A stretch of 64,000 nt of DNA from GCA-2687025 sp964473525 (GCA_964473525.1 CAYYPK010000005.1:62001-126000), one strand, 5' to 3'; positions 52,327 to 62,134 are shown, numbered from the stretch's first letter. Notes: generated by a model from the letters alone, not told the origin. A program made the numbers and translations.

Positions 52327-53135
52327 TCCCCTGCTCCCTCGGTGGTCGCCCCGGCGTCTTCGATGTCGTATCCGGCGCTCGCGAACCAGTCGGCGTAGCG
52401 GTCGGTGATAGTCGCCAGCAGCGGCTTGGGGAGTTCGCGGCGCCACACGCCCGAGGCCCCTCCGAACCTGGATACGTGGTTCCAGTGGATATGCGTGTCT
52501 GGATCAGCGGCGGAGAACGACCCGTCGCGCATGCCGCGTCGGATCTGCCGCACCTCGCTGGGCGCCGCCTGCGCGATGCTGTGCTCCACCGCGCGACGCA
52601 CGACATCCATGACTGCGCGCACTCGCTCGACCGAACAGTCCTCGACAATGACATCAAGAGCGTCGGGCGGCGCCGTCAGCCCCAGCAGGTCGGCGGCCTC
52701 CAACGTCGCCGTCCGAGGGTCCGCGATGACATCCTCGTACCGCTGCCACAGCACGTGCGGCGACTCGCGGAGCGGGACCAGCGTGTCGTACGCCGCCACG
52801 GCGCGGTCGAGCAGTCCGAACATCTCAGCGTCGTTCGGCCCGTGCTTTTCGCGAACCGACACCGCGACATCACGCAGGTCTCGGAAGATGTAGCACACGA
52901 ACACGCCAGACTCGCCTCGCTCCAGCCAGGGCACGACGTGTGGAAGCACGTCGTGGGTCTTGTACACGAGCATGGTGTCCGTCGCCGCGACCGTGCGCAG
53001 ATCCTCCGCCGTGCCGCCAGTGTCCTCGATGCCTCCTCCAGCCGTGCCAGCGCCCGCGGCATCGACAAGCCCGGCCACGACGTTGTATTGCAGCGTCGAG
53101 CCGGAACGCGGCATCCCGTTGCATAGCACGAGCAT
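52323..53135 (-). CDS. Sulfotransferase-domain protein
   Basis: A 270-residue PAPS-type sulfotransferase. The 5-prime phosphosulfate loop is NGMPRSGSTLQYN at residues 6-18 and the 3-prime phosphate site is IFRDLRDVAVS near 85-95. RYEDVIADPRTATLEAADLL and the late RHIHW-like segment DTHIHWNHVSRFGG are also typical. AGGA precedes the ATG by eight bases. Its stop overlaps the dehydrogenase start. The acceptor is unknown; carbohydrate or small metabolite sulfation is likely. Confidence 0.9.
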   Translation of the reverse strand: MLVLCNGMPRSGSTLQYNVVAGLVDAAGAGTAGGGIEDTGGTAEDLRTVAATDTMLVYKTHDVLPHVVPWLERGESGVFVCYIFRDLRDVAVSVREKHGPNDAEMFGLLDRAVAAYDTLVPLRESPHVLWQRYEDVIADPRTATLEAADLLGLTAPPDALDVIVEDCSVERVRAVMDVVRRAVEHSIAQAAPSEVRQIRRGMRDGSFSAADPDTHIHWNHVSRFGGASGVWRRELPKPLLATITDRYADWFASAGYDIEDAGATTEGAGE

Positions 53136-53302
53136 CTGGCGATCCTGTTGTGGGACTGGCTACAGAGCCTACGCCGATGCGCGTGGACTGGCAACCGCGT
53201 CGAGCCGTCCTCACGGCAGCCTGGACATGAAGCCCCGCGACGGTGCAAGCTCACAAGCGTTCACTCGCGATGGATGCGAAGGCCAACGGTTGGGAGGCCG
53301 AC

Positions 53303-54181
53303 ATGATCCCGCTCATCAGTAGCATCTGCTACGGCCCTTTGGAGGTGTGTCACCTGCCACGCTTCTGGTGGAAGGTGCTCCTGCGATCCCACGACCTGCT
53401 CGACCCCGAGTATCCAGACTGCAGCGGGGGGTTGGACTCGTACGTGCTGGATGTGCTTGGGCTCGACAGGGACGGAACCTTGGCGTGGCTTCGCGCGAAC
53501 GCGCCTACATACCTGGAATTCGAGGACTGGGTCGTCGAGCAGTGCGGCGGCGCCATCGACCGCGAGGCGGCGGACGCGTGGAACGAACGGGTCCGCACAC
53601 GCATCCACACGCGTCCGGAGAAGCTCGCCGAGACGTACGGTGACATCGGGTTGCCCGACGACGCGGGCATCGACTCCGCTGTCGTACTCAACTCGTTGCA
53701 GGACTGGCAGCTCTTCCACGCCCGCGACATCTCCACGCTCGCCGCGCCAGTGACGCCCCTGATCGCCACGATAGACTACGGCCCGCTCGGTGTGTGCCAG
53801 CTCCCGCGCACCTGGCTGAAATGCCTGTTGAAGGCGTGCGACGCGCTGCATCCTGAATACCCGCACATCCGACAGGGCTCCGGCCTCGACTGGGAAGTGC
53901 TGTCGCGCCTTGGCGTCGATCCCAACGCCGCGGCCGCGTACGTCGCGGAGCAGCTACCTGACTACCGCGAGTTCGAGGCGTGGGTCGCCGACACCGGGCA
54001 GGTCGAGAGCGATGTTGTCGACGAGTGGAACAACTTCGTGAGGACGCGCGTGCGGAACCAGGCGAAGATCGACGACATCAGCGCGACCGTCGGGCGCGCG
54101 CTGACGACGGACTCCGGCGTTACGCTCAACCACGTCGAGGACTGGCACTACGCCCACGCGGCGCTGATCGCGGCTGTCTAG
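53303..54181 (+). CDS. Duplicated DUF5069-like protein
   Basis: A 292-residue protein made of two homologous halves (about 2-140 and 152-292). Each begins with PLI..I-YGPL-x-VC-x-LPR, followed by a helix, the LD/HPEYP segment, a central region ending in EFE-WV and a final ..NxVRTR..NS/NHxxDW pattern. The PLxVxxLPR-type entry is like DUF5069. There is no signal peptide. The start ATG 53303 was chosen because GGGAGG lies just upstream and the first half begins at once; ATG 53270 and GTG 53243 are in frame. Its role is unknown. Confidence 0.82.
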   Translation: MIPLISSICYGPLEVCHLPRFWWKVLLRSHDLLDPEYPDCSGGLDSYVLDVLGLDRDGTLAWLRANAPTYLEFEDWVVEQCGGAIDREAADAWNERVRTRIHTRPEKLAETYGDIGLPDDAGIDSAVVLNSLQDWQLFHARDISTLAAPVTPLIATIDYGPLGVCQLPRTWLKCLLKACDALHPEYPHIRQGSGLDWEVLSRLGVDPNAAAAYVAEQLPDYREFEAWVADTGQVESDVVDEWNNFVRTRVRNQAKIDDISATVGRALTTDSGVTLNHVEDWHYAHAALIAAV

Positions 54182-54203
54182 TGGCAGATCCCTCTGCTCC
54201 TGC

Positions 54204-55406
54204 TCAGCGCGGGATGTCGGTCGCGTTGTCACGCAGCTTGCGTATCGCGCTGACGACGGCCTCAATGTTCTCTCGATACATCAGGAAGTCCTTGCCCAGG
54301 GCGACGACTTCCGTGCGGTATACGCGCTCCGCCTCGGGGCAGTCGACGGTTGCGTCCTGTCGCTCGGGCATGTCCTTGAAGGCGGCGTACTCGTACACCG
54401 GGTCGTTGTGAGCGGTGCCGCAGTGCAGACCTTCGGCGCGTAGGGCATCCATGAAACGGTCGCGGTGTAGGCCGCCCCACGCCTCGGCGTCGTAGCGGAT
54501 GAAGTAGAAGTAGTAGCCGCGCTTCGTGACGCGCCGGTCACGTTTGAGAGCGGACACGCCGTCGATCTTGTCCAGCTCCTCGGCGAGGAACTCCCCGTTC
54601 GCCCACCGGGCATCCGTCTGCGCGCGGACGCGCGACATCTGAGACAGCAGGATGGCGCCGACGAATTCGGACATGCGGAAGTTGCCCATCGCGACGTGGT
54701 AGGTCTCCTTGCTTCCGTCGTCGCCAGCGCGCGTGCGTTCGTACTGGTACTGGCTGATGCTGTACGCATCGTCGTTGAACGTGATCGCCCCACCCTCGCC
54801 GGCGGTAAGGGGCTTGCCCATCTGGAAGCTGAACGCCCCGACCGAACCCAACGACCCGACCTTCGCGCCACGCCACTCGGACCCATGGGCCTCGGCGCAG
54901 TCCTCGACGACGAACAGCCCGCGGTCCTCCGCGAGCGCGTTGACCGCGTCCATGTCGGCTGGGTAGCCGCCGTAGTGCACGGGCATGATGCCCGTCGTCC
55001 TGTCCGTGACGGCTGCCGCTGCCGCGTCCGCCGATATCTGGTACGTCTCGGGGTCGATGTCCACGAACACCGGCACGCCGCCAGCCATGACGATCGCCGA
55101 GGCAGACGCGTAGAACGTGACCGCCGGCACGATGATCTCGTCGCCGTGCTGGATGTTGCACGCCCGCAGCGCAAGCTCGAGCGCGCTCGTGCCGGACGTG
55201 CAGGCGATGGCGCGCTTCACGCCGATCCACTCCCCGAACGCCTCCATCGCGGCGGCTACCTTGCTGCCTTCGTGCCCGACGCTGCACCACCGGCCGCTGT
55301 CGAGCACCTCAAGGACGTTCTGCCGTTCGATGTCGCCGCGCACGGGCCACTCTGTCCGCAGACCGGAGACAGCGGGTCTCCCGCCGTTGATCGCCAACAA
55401 CGCCAT
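54204..55406 (-). CDS. DegT/DnrJ/EryC1/StrS-family aminotransferase
   Basis: A 400-residue PLP enzyme that normally transaminates keto-sugars. Features are INGGRPAVSGLRTEWPVRG, ACTSGTSALELALRA, GDEIIVPAVTFYASASAIV, MPVHYGGYPADM, VVEDCAEAHGSEW and the PLP-lysine block FSFQMGKPLTAGEGGAI. GGGAGG lies eight bases before the ATG; the frame upstream overlaps the next gene's end. It could make an amino sugar or another amine. It is followed by a convergent gene 22 bases on. Confidence 0.93.
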   Translation of the reverse strand: MALLAINGGRPAVSGLRTEWPVRGDIERQNVLEVLDSGRWCSVGHEGSKVAAAMEAFGEWIGVKRAIACTSGTSALELALRACNIQHGDEIIVPAVTFYASASAIVMAGGVPVFVDIDPETYQISADAAAAAVTDRTTGIMPVHYGGYPADMDAVNALAEDRGLFVVEDCAEAHGSEWRGAKVGSLGSVGAFSFQMGKPLTAGEGGAITFNDDAYSISQYQYERTRAGDDGSKETYHVAMGNFRMSEFVGAILLSQMSRVRAQTDARWANGEFLAEELDKIDGVSALKRDRRVTKRGYYFYFIRYDAEAWGGLHRDRFMDALRAEGLHCGTAHNDPVYEYAAFKDMPERQDATVDCPEAERVYRTEVVALGKDFLMYRENIEAVVSAIRKLRDNATDIPR

Positions 55407-55429
55407 ATCGCGAGCCTCCCGGTTGGTCG

Positions 55430-58072
55430 CTACCACAGCGCGTACGTTACCCCGTCGTCACACGTCGCCAGCAGTCCGTCGCGGTCGTCCACGCGGATGG
55501 GCGTCAAGTATCGCACGGTCGCGGCGATGTCCGCTTGCCACACGTCCACTCCGTCGCGCGCCGCAACGATGGTGGCTCCCTCGGCCCACACGAACTCGTA
55601 GCGTCCGTCGCCGTCCACATCCAGCGCCAGGGCGTTCGACACGGGAGAGGACGAGCCGCCGCGTCGCCATAGCAGTTCGCCGGTAGCGGCGGCGTAGCAC
55701 CGGAAGCCGTCGCTGAACCCAGCGGCGCCGATCGCCATCTCGCCCGTTCCTTCGGCATCCGCGAGCGCGGCGCCACCGTTGGCGCCGTCCTCCGGCTCCG
55801 TGCGCCACAGGACGCGCGGGCGGTCACCGTGCGCCATCGCTATGAGGATGCCTGGACTGCGCCACAGCACGCCCACTAGTGGTTCACCGGGCAGTGGGAA
55901 CGCCATCGGCTCCCCGGAAGGCGCCCAGTAGCCGTCCGTGCCGGCCAGTGGACCGGCGTCCAACACGTGCATCTGGTCGCCGGTCGCTCCGTCCACGACG
56001 GAGTATTCCGCTGGATAGCACATGGCGATGTCGTCCAGGCCGTCGGCACCGAGGTCCGCGAACGCCATGGGGCCGCCGCCGTACCCGCGCGTGTGGCGCC
56101 AGTCGCTGTCCGACCACGGCGGCCGGACTTCCAGGATGTCGCGTTGCCAGACGGTCTCGCGCGTGTCCGCACGGATAAGCCACGTCTCGTCGCTGTGCAT
56201 GATGGATCTGCGCACGGCGACGAGAACGTCCAGCCGCTCGGGGTCGAGGAAGTGGCCGACCGCCCAACGCGTCACTCCGCCCTCGTTCCAGACCGGCGCG
56301 CGGGCTCCGTACCCTTCGACGACGTGGCTCCATGCCTCGGAGCCGTCAGCGCGGTACGCGACAAGCTCCGCCTCGCCAGACGCTGCGGGCCGGATCGCGA
56401 GCGCCTCGGCCATGCCATCGCCGTCGATGTCGCCGCCGACGATTCCCAGCATCTGCGGCGCCTGTGTCGTCATCGCGCGGCCGGGGCGCGTCCACAACCG
56501 TTCCGGCGACTCGACGCCGACCCGCCAGCCCGACACGGTGTCGAGGGTGTCCGCGACTACGACGACCGCGCCGCGCTCCCCGGCGATGACGACGGGCGGC
56601 GACGCCCCGTTCGAGACAACGTTGGACTGCGCGACCGACAGCCGTCGTCCCTGCGCCTGTATCTCTCCGAGCTGATCGAGGGGACCACGCGCGCGCAGTA
56701 GCGCATCTCCCTCCGCCGCGCCGATGGCGTCCAACGCGATGCCGGTCGGGGCGGTGACGCTCCACAGGTCCCGCGCCGTCGCGTTCGGGCCGAGCGCGAG
56801 GCAGTGGACAGTGTCCGTGTCGCCGGCGACCGTGTAGGCGACCCCCGGGCCCACATCAACCGTGGTCTCGCGTCCTCGCGTGGCGCCGGTGTCGTGCGTC
56901 GCGGGCAGGTCCACGATGGCGCGCAGCGACCACCGAGCGGACGTCGCCGACCAGACCACGGAATCCCACCGGCGCGCCAGGATGCGGCCTGTCGTTGGGA
57001 CGGCGCGACCCTCGGAGGCCTGCGTCAGCAGCTCTGGGATCCCGTCGCCGTCGATGTCGTGGCTCCCACGCAGGAACTCGTCGGCGAGGTCCAGTTTCCT
57101 ACGCCCCGTCTCCATGTCGTAACCGAGTAGATGCCACCGATCGTCACCCGTCTCGTTGTAGACGTTCATCAGCGCCTCGGGGCGTCCGTCACCGTCGAAA
57201 TCGGCCACGGGATCCGGCCCGACCCGGTTCGCCGTGAAGCGCCTGTCGATGCCCTGCTCGGACTGCGGGTCGAACTTCTCATACCACAGGACGGTCAACT
57301 CGCCATCGCGCGCCGCGAGCGACGCGATGTGGCCCGCGAAGTCGCCGACGACCAGGAGGTACACGCGTCCAGATGCGTCCGCGTGCAGCGTCAGGGAGCC
57401 GTAGTGCCTCCCGTGGGTCTCGCGGTACTTGACGGCGTACTTCTCCTCGCCTGTCGCGATGTCGTACACGAGCACGCCGTGCCACGTGGACACCACGACC
57501 TCGTCGCCGCCGTCCGCGTCAATGTCGCCTACAACGGTCAGGGGTGAGTAGACCGCTCCGTCGTGCGGGGCGTCCCATACGAGGCGCGGCTGGTCAACGC
57601 CACGCTCGAACGAGTGCATCTGGAGCGAGCCGCTCGGACCCCAACCGGTCGTCCAGCTCAGCCGCTGAAGGCCGGGAACGTCCGGGAGGAATTTGCCCCA
57701 GCGCGCGGCGGGCGCCGACGGCGGGTCGCGGAGGACACCGTCGCCCGCGATGTCGCGTAGCGGCGCGCGAAGTCCGAAGGCCACCTGGCGATCCTGCGAC
57801 AGGGAGCCCGAGCCGTCGCCGTGCGTCACCGTTTCGGCGCCCGTCTCGGACGAGACGACCAGCAGGCTTTCCCGCGCTCCGGTGGGGATTCCGTGACGCA
57901 CCCGTGGGCGCGACAGCGATGTTGGGGAGACCGCGCGACGGGTACGGGCAAGACCGCCGCCTGTCGATAGCCATTCGCTAGCCACTGTCGGCTCCGGGCA
58001 GCAGAGGGCAAGGACGAGGACAAGGGCGCCGGACCAACCCAGGGACGACGCCACGATCCGCCGCGCGGCCAT
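55430..58072 (-). CDS. Large exported VCBS/FG-GAP-repeat propeller protein
   Basis: An 880-residue exported protein with signal peptide (SLGWSGALVLVLALCCPEPT). At least six calcium-type blade turns occur: DIDADGGDEVV, DFDGDGRPEAL, DIDGDGIPELL, DIDGDGMAEAL, DLGADGLDDIA and DVDGDGRYEFV. These are FG-GAP/VCBS repeats of integrin-like or polysaccharide-degradation propellers. PQQ-like segments (LVYDIATGEEKYAVKY) are interspersed. It begins immediately after the stop of a small membrane protein gene. Surface attachment or matrix binding is likely. Confidence 0.88.
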   Translation of the reverse strand: MAARRIVASSLGWSGALVLVLALCCPEPTVASEWLSTGGGLARTRRAVSPTSLSRPRVRHGIPTGARESLLVVSSETGAETVTHGDGSGSLSQDRQVAFGLRAPLRDIAGDGVLRDPPSAPAARWGKFLPDVPGLQRLSWTTGWGPSGSLQMHSFERGVDQPRLVWDAPHDGAVYSPLTVVGDIDADGGDEVVVSTWHGVLVYDIATGEEKYAVKYRETHGRHYGSLTLHADASGRVYLLVVGDFAGHIASLAARDGELTVLWYEKFDPQSEQGIDRRFTANRVGPDPVADFDGDGRPEALMNVYNETGDDRWHLLGYDMETGRRKLDLADEFLRGSHDIDGDGIPELLTQASEGRAVPTTGRILARRWDSVVWSATSARWSLRAIVDLPATHDTGATRGRETTVDVGPGVAYTVAGDTDTVHCLALGPNATARDLWSVTAPTGIALDAIGAAEGDALLRARGPLDQLGEIQAQGRRLSVAQSNVVSNGASPPVVIAGERGAVVVVADTLDTVSGWRVGVESPERLWTRPGRAMTTQAPQMLGIVGGDIDGDGMAEALAIRPAASGEAELVAYRADGSEAWSHVVEGYGARAPVWNEGGVTRWAVGHFLDPERLDVLVAVRRSIMHSDETWLIRADTRETVWQRDILEVRPPWSDSDWRHTRGYGGGPMAFADLGADGLDDIAMCYPAEYSVVDGATGDQMHVLDAGPLAGTDGYWAPSGEPMAFPLPGEPLVGVLWRSPGILIAMAHGDRPRVLWRTEPEDGANGGAALADAEGTGEMAIGAAGFSDGFRCYAAATGELLWRRGGSSSPVSNALALDVDGDGRYEFVWAEGATIVAARDGVDVWQADIAATVRYLTPIRVDDRDGLLATCDDGVTYALW

Positions 58073-58333
58073 TCAGCGTGGGTCTGTGGGAGGCGGCAGC
58101 TCGCCGCGCTGGATGTCATCGAGCGCGAGCGTGATGTCAGCCAGCCGGGCCTCCACGTTCTCGCGCATCTCCCGCATCTCATCGCGCAACTCGCGTATCT
58201 CCTCGGCGCTCTCGAACGCCGCCTGCCGGCGTCGGCTAGCGCCCAGAATGGCCACGACGAGCACCACGCCGCCTCCCGCGAGTAGCGCCGTCAGCATCGC
58301 CAGGATCGCGAAAGCGGCGAGTCGGGGTTCCAT
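58073..58333 (-). CDS. Small membrane protein with coiled coil
   Basis: An 86-residue protein with one hydrophobic segment (about 5-32) followed by a charged heptad-rich region (SAEEIRELRDEMREMRENVE) and a proline-rich end (LPPPTDPR). GGAG lies six bases before this ATG; ATG 58345 four codons earlier has a weaker site. It adjoins the VCBS gene directly, so both are likely expressed together. A role as an inner-membrane anchor or oligomerising partner is possible. Confidence 0.7.
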   Translation of the reverse strand: MEPRLAAFAILAMLTALLAGGGVVLVVAILGASRRRQAAFESAEEIRELRDEMREMRENVEARLADITLALDDIQRGELPPPTDPR

Positions 58334-58506
58334 CACGGTCTCCATCTTTCAGTGACGCCCGGGGGCGTGGTGAGAGGCGCCGTGGGCAGCATAGCGGCGA
58401 CGCATGCCCCGTGCAACGCGGCCTGACGAGATCTGGCCGGAGCGCGTGCGCGCGACAGACTACCCACGTACAATGCGACTCACCTCACCAACGCTGGAGC
58501 CCCCGC

Positions 58507-59478
58507 ATGGAATACCGCACCCTCACTGGAACCGGCGCGACCGTATCGCGCGTCTGCCTTGGGACGATGACGTTTGGGCAGCAAGTCGACGAGCCGACCT
58601 CCGCCCGGATGATCGACACCGCGATGGACGCCGGGGTGAACTTCATCGACACCGCCGACGCGTACGTGGGCGGTCTATCGGAGGAGATCATCGGGCGGGC
58701 GCTTCAGGGCAAGCGGGACCGCGTGCTGCTGGCGAGCAAGGTCGCCAACGACGTCGGCCCCGACCCGCATCTGGACGGCGGGCTGCACCGTCGACACGTC
58801 GTGAAGGGCGTCGAGGACAGCCTCCGGCGGCTGCAGACGGATTATCTCGACATCTACTACCTGCACCGGCCCGACTACAACACACCGCTCCAGGAGACGC
58901 TCGCGGCGTTCGACCAGCTCGTCAGCCAGGGCAAGGTGAACTACGTTGGCATGTCCAACTACGCCTCGTGGCAGGTGTGCCAGGCGCGGTGGAAGTGCGA
59001 CGTGAACCGGTGGGCGCCGCCGGTCGTCACGCAAGTCCCGTACAGCCTCATCACCCGCGGCATCGACGAGGAGTACGTCGCGTTCGTCAAGGAGATGGGC
59101 ATCGGCGTCACCGCGTACAACCCGCTGGGCGCCGGGATGCTTACCGGCAAGCACAAGCGGGATTCCGGCCCCGCCGAGGGCAGCCGGCTGTCGTTCAACG
59201 ACGACTATCGTGGCAGGTTCTGGCACGACGCCAACTTCGCCGCAGTGGATGAGATCGCGCGCATCGCGAGCGGCGCCGGTCTCACGATGGTCGAACTCGC
59301 GCTACGGTGGCTTGCCTCGCAGGACCACGTCGACTCCGTGATACTCGGCGCCAGCAGGATGGAGCACCTCGAAGCCAACCTCGCGGCGATAGACGGCAGG
59401 CTGGACGACGCCACGCTCGAAGCGTGCGACGACGTGTGGCAGACGTTGCGCGGCCCGCATTTCCGATACAACAGGTGA
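58507..59478 (+). CDS. Aldo/keto reductase
   Basis: A 323-residue NADP-dependent barrel enzyme. The catalytic tetrad is intact: Asp and Tyr in FIDTADAY, Lys in LLASKVAN and His in YYLHRPD. Other marks are RVCLGTMTFG, VGMSNYASWQV, TAYNPLGAGMLTG and the C-terminal cofactor segment DSVILGASRMEHLEANL. GGAG lies eight bases before the ATG. It resembles the Tas/YajO group. The following glycosidase-like gene begins 48 bases on. Confidence 0.94.
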   Translation: MEYRTLTGTGATVSRVCLGTMTFGQQVDEPTSARMIDTAMDAGVNFIDTADAYVGGLSEEIIGRALQGKRDRVLLASKVANDVGPDPHLDGGLHRRHVVKGVEDSLRRLQTDYLDIYYLHRPDYNTPLQETLAAFDQLVSQGKVNYVGMSNYASWQVCQARWKCDVNRWAPPVVTQVPYSLITRGIDEEYVAFVKEMGIGVTAYNPLGAGMLTGKHKRDSGPAEGSRLSFNDDYRGRFWHDANFAAVDEIARIASGAGLTMVELALRWLASQDHVDSVILGASRMEHLEANLAAIDGRLDDATLEACDDVWQTLRGPHFRYNR

Positions 59479-59525
59479 GGGGCGATGGCATTGGCCGGCG
59501 GCCTCGGCGTACGGTAGGACGCCCG

Positions 59526-61013
59526 GTGTCCATCTGCCTCGCGCTGACGGTCGCGCTGGCGGTCGTGGGAGCGACGAGTGTGGCTACGACCCCGCGACGA
59601 GCGACGCAGTGGGAGCCGACGGAGTGGGCCGTTCCCGACGTCGCGCACGACGGCAACCCGTTCGACGTAGTGGCGTCGGTGACGTTCGAGCACGCCGAGA
59701 CCGGCGAGACGCGCGTCACCGAGATGTTCGCCTTGGGTGGCGGCGAGTGGCGCTTCCGGTTCACCGGGACGAGACCCGGCCGTTGGACCTATCGGTCGGA
59801 GTCCGTGGTCGCTGCCCTGGATGGCCTGTCGGGGGTCGTCGACGTGGCGCCGAACGCCGACGGCGTCGGGTTCGTGACGCACGTCGGCTCAAAGTGGGCG
59901 CGTCAGGTTGGCGCCGACGCCCGCCTCGAAGCGTTGGCGCCGCAGTACGTCATGTACGACACCCCCGACCTCTACCACGACGACCCAGGCAAGATCGACG
60001 ACGACATAGCGACGTTCATGGTGGGGCACGGGTTCACGGGGTTCCACACGTACGTCTTCGCGCGTTGGTTCGACATCCACAACGAGCGCACGCAGGACAT
60101 GCCCGACGACGTCAACCCCGACCCGCGCACGTTCGACGCGCTGGAACTTCTGATCGCCAAAACCCACGCGGCGGGAGGCGTCACGCATCTTTGGGCGTGG
60201 GGCGACGAGTCACGCAGGCAGACGCCCATCCGCTGGGGCATCAACGGCGCCGTTGACAAGCGATTGCAGCGGTACATCGCGGCGCGCCTCGGCCCACTGC
60301 CGGGGTGGACGATGGGTTACGGCTACGACCTGTGGGAGTGGGTCGACGGCGACGAGTTGGCTGAGTGGCACGCCTACATGCAGAGCCACATGGGATGGCG
60401 CCACCTCCTCGGCGCCAGGGCGACAAAGCACACCCTTGGTCAGATCACGGAGGGGTTGAGCTACTCGGCATACGAGCAGCACCGGCCAGACTACGAGACG
60501 TACATCCGCACGATCGCGGCGCGGCCAGCCGTGCCGTCGTTCTCGGAGGACCGCTTTCGGATACGCCCGAACTCACGCTACCCGGACAAGGACTACGACG
60601 AAGCCCGATCCAGGCGCGGCTTGTGGCGATCGGCGATGGCGGGTGGCGTTGCGAACATCTGGGGGAACCTGGACGAGGACGGACGCTCAATGCCGTATCC
60701 GCATCCAGAGTGGTTCCGATGCTACGCGACGTTCTTCGGCGACCGCTTCACGCTGGACATGGAGCCCGCGCCGTCAGCGGCGGACGGCGGCGTAGCGATG
60801 CGATCCGCAGACGGCGCTCGGTACGTGTTCTACGTCGAGGAAGCAGATTCGCTAAGCGTGGATCTGTCCCTGATGACGGGTCGTGGCGCGGTAGTGGTCG
60901 TCGACGCGCTTGAGCGTTACACCGAGACGGGTCTCGGGTCGGTGACGGCCGGGAAACGCACGCTCCGATTCGGTCGTGTGTCAGACTGGGCAGTAGCCAT
61001 AACGGCCGAGTGA
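59526..61013 (+). CDS. DUF5060/DUF4038-type glycoside-hydrolase-like protein, exported
   Basis: A 495-residue exported protein. The start is GTG at 59526 with TAGGA eight bases upstream and opens a signal peptide (VSICLALTVALAVVGATSVA). Residues about 25-110 are a DUF5060-like beta domain (NPFDVVASVTFEHAETGE, GTRPGRWTYRSES). The following barrel holds FTGFHTYVFARWFDIHNERT, LPGWTMGYGYDLWEWV and VANIWGNLDEDGRSMPYP, as in DUF4038/apiosidase-type enzymes. A C-terminal beta region closes the protein. Plant or algal glycan cleavage is possible. Confidence 0.8.
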   Translation: MSICLALTVALAVVGATSVATTPRRATQWEPTEWAVPDVAHDGNPFDVVASVTFEHAETGETRVTEMFALGGGEWRFRFTGTRPGRWTYRSESVVAALDGLSGVVDVAPNADGVGFVTHVGSKWARQVGADARLEALAPQYVMYDTPDLYHDDPGKIDDDIATFMVGHGFTGFHTYVFARWFDIHNERTQDMPDDVNPDPRTFDALELLIAKTHAAGGVTHLWAWGDESRRQTPIRWGINGAVDKRLQRYIAARLGPLPGWTMGYGYDLWEWVDGDELAEWHAYMQSHMGWRHLLGARATKHTLGQITEGLSYSAYEQHRPDYETYIRTIAARPAVPSFSEDRFRIRPNSRYPDKDYDEARSRRGLWRSAMAGGVANIWGNLDEDGRSMPYPHPEWFRCYATFFGDRFTLDMEPAPSAADGGVAMRSADGARYVFYVEEADSLSVDLSLMTGRGAVVVVDALERYTETGLGSVTAGKRTLRFGRVSDWAVAITAE

Positions 61014-61028
61014 GGTCGCCCTTGCCGC

Positions 61029-61966
61029 TCACCGAGGCGGCTGTGTCCGGATGCCTCCCCACGTGACGGCACGCCGCCCGCGCGCTTGGATAGCGCGGGG
61101 CTCGTCCGATGACGCTACGCGCGCCCAGGCGGGGCTCCACGCCTCGATGCCCTTCGGCGTCACTCGACGCACGTTGGAGCCGTCTACAGCGTCCATTGCG
61201 TAGACCGCGAGGCCGCCATCACGATCCGAGGCGAAAGCTATCTCCGTGCCGTCGGGCGACCACGTCGGCTCGTGCTCCCTCGCGGGATGGCTCGATACTG
61301 GGCGCGGCATGCCGCCGCGAATGCTCACGACGCAGATGTCGTACGCAGCGTCCAGAGCCCCGCGGAAGGCTATCCACTCGCCATCGGGCGACCACGCCGG
61401 ATCCTCACACGCGTAAGGCGCGCCGCCGCCGAACCGCACCTCGCCTCCCTCTGGCGACACCATGTGCAGCGAGGATCTACCGGTCCGTTGGGATGTGAAG
61501 GCGATCCACTCGCCATCCGGTGACCACGTCGGACACCAATCCGTGTGCGGGTCGGTGGTGAGCTGTTGGACATTCTGTCCGTCGGCGGACATGACGTAGA
61601 TGTCCCAATTGCCCCGCGGTCGGAGCTGAAGGCAATGCGCGAACCGTCCGGCGACCAGGCGGACTCCGCGTCTTGAGTTACCTCGTTCGTCAACCGACGG
61701 ACGCGCGCGGCGTCGCGGGTCATCGTGTAGATGTCGATGGCGCCCGCCAGGCGAGCGGTGTAAGTAAGGGACGTCGCGTCGGGCGACCACGACGGCGCTC
61801 CAGATCCCTCGGGCGCTGCCAGAATGATGCGGTACGCCGCCCCTGGCCCCTTGGTGACGGCGATCTCCGTCGGCCCCCGCGCGTTCGTCACGAAAGCGAT
61901 CTGACCGACCGCGCGGCCGGACGCGCAGACCCCGAGAGCAAGGCAGACTACGATTGTCGAGCGCAT
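61029..61966 (-). pseudogene. Frameshifted TolB/PD40-repeat protein
   Basis: The N-terminal part (signal peptide MRSTIVVCLALGVCASGRAV, then GQIAFVTNARGPTEIAV and blades SWSPDATSLTYTARLAG, AWSPDGSRIAFSSDR) is read in one frame; the C-terminal part continues only in another frame from GNWDIYVMSADGQNVQQLT, through TWSPDGEWIAFTS and AWSPDGEWIAFRG to a normal end. The break lies in CGC-GGGG-CAAT around 61610-61620, where a fifth G would restore the reading as SSDR-GG-NWDIY. It is a one-base loss in a G-run, either a real inactivation or a sequencing error. GGGGAG supports the ATG. The intact product would be an exported propeller. Confidence 0.85.
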
Positions 61967-62115
61967 ATCCACTCCCCAGAGAAAGCCGTTCACGCCGACC
62001 ATAGCCAAGCGCCGATGGCGGCCCAAGCCAGAAAGACCGAGACGCGCGCGGGTGACACGGACGGCGATACGGGAAGAGCCCTTCCATTCTGACGCCGCCG
62101 CGCTACACTATGCAG

Positions 62116-62134
62116 TAACCCCTCCGGGGGGATA
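62116..62134. promoter_or_regulatory. Putative CsoR-type operator
   Basis: TAACCCCTCCGGGGGGATA has C-run and G-run arms (CCCC/GGGG) flanked by TA, like the GC-tract palindromes bound by CsoR/RcnR-family repressors. It sits 29 bases before the repressor's ATG, and a plausible promoter (TTCCAT at 62082, TACACT at 62104) lies just upstream, so the site would block transcription start. Confidence 0.55.

Noticed and set aside
59307..59525. Upstream extension of the DUF5060 protein
   Set aside because: It lies inside the aldo/keto reductase gene and is Arg-rich noise; GTG 59526 opens the signal peptide.
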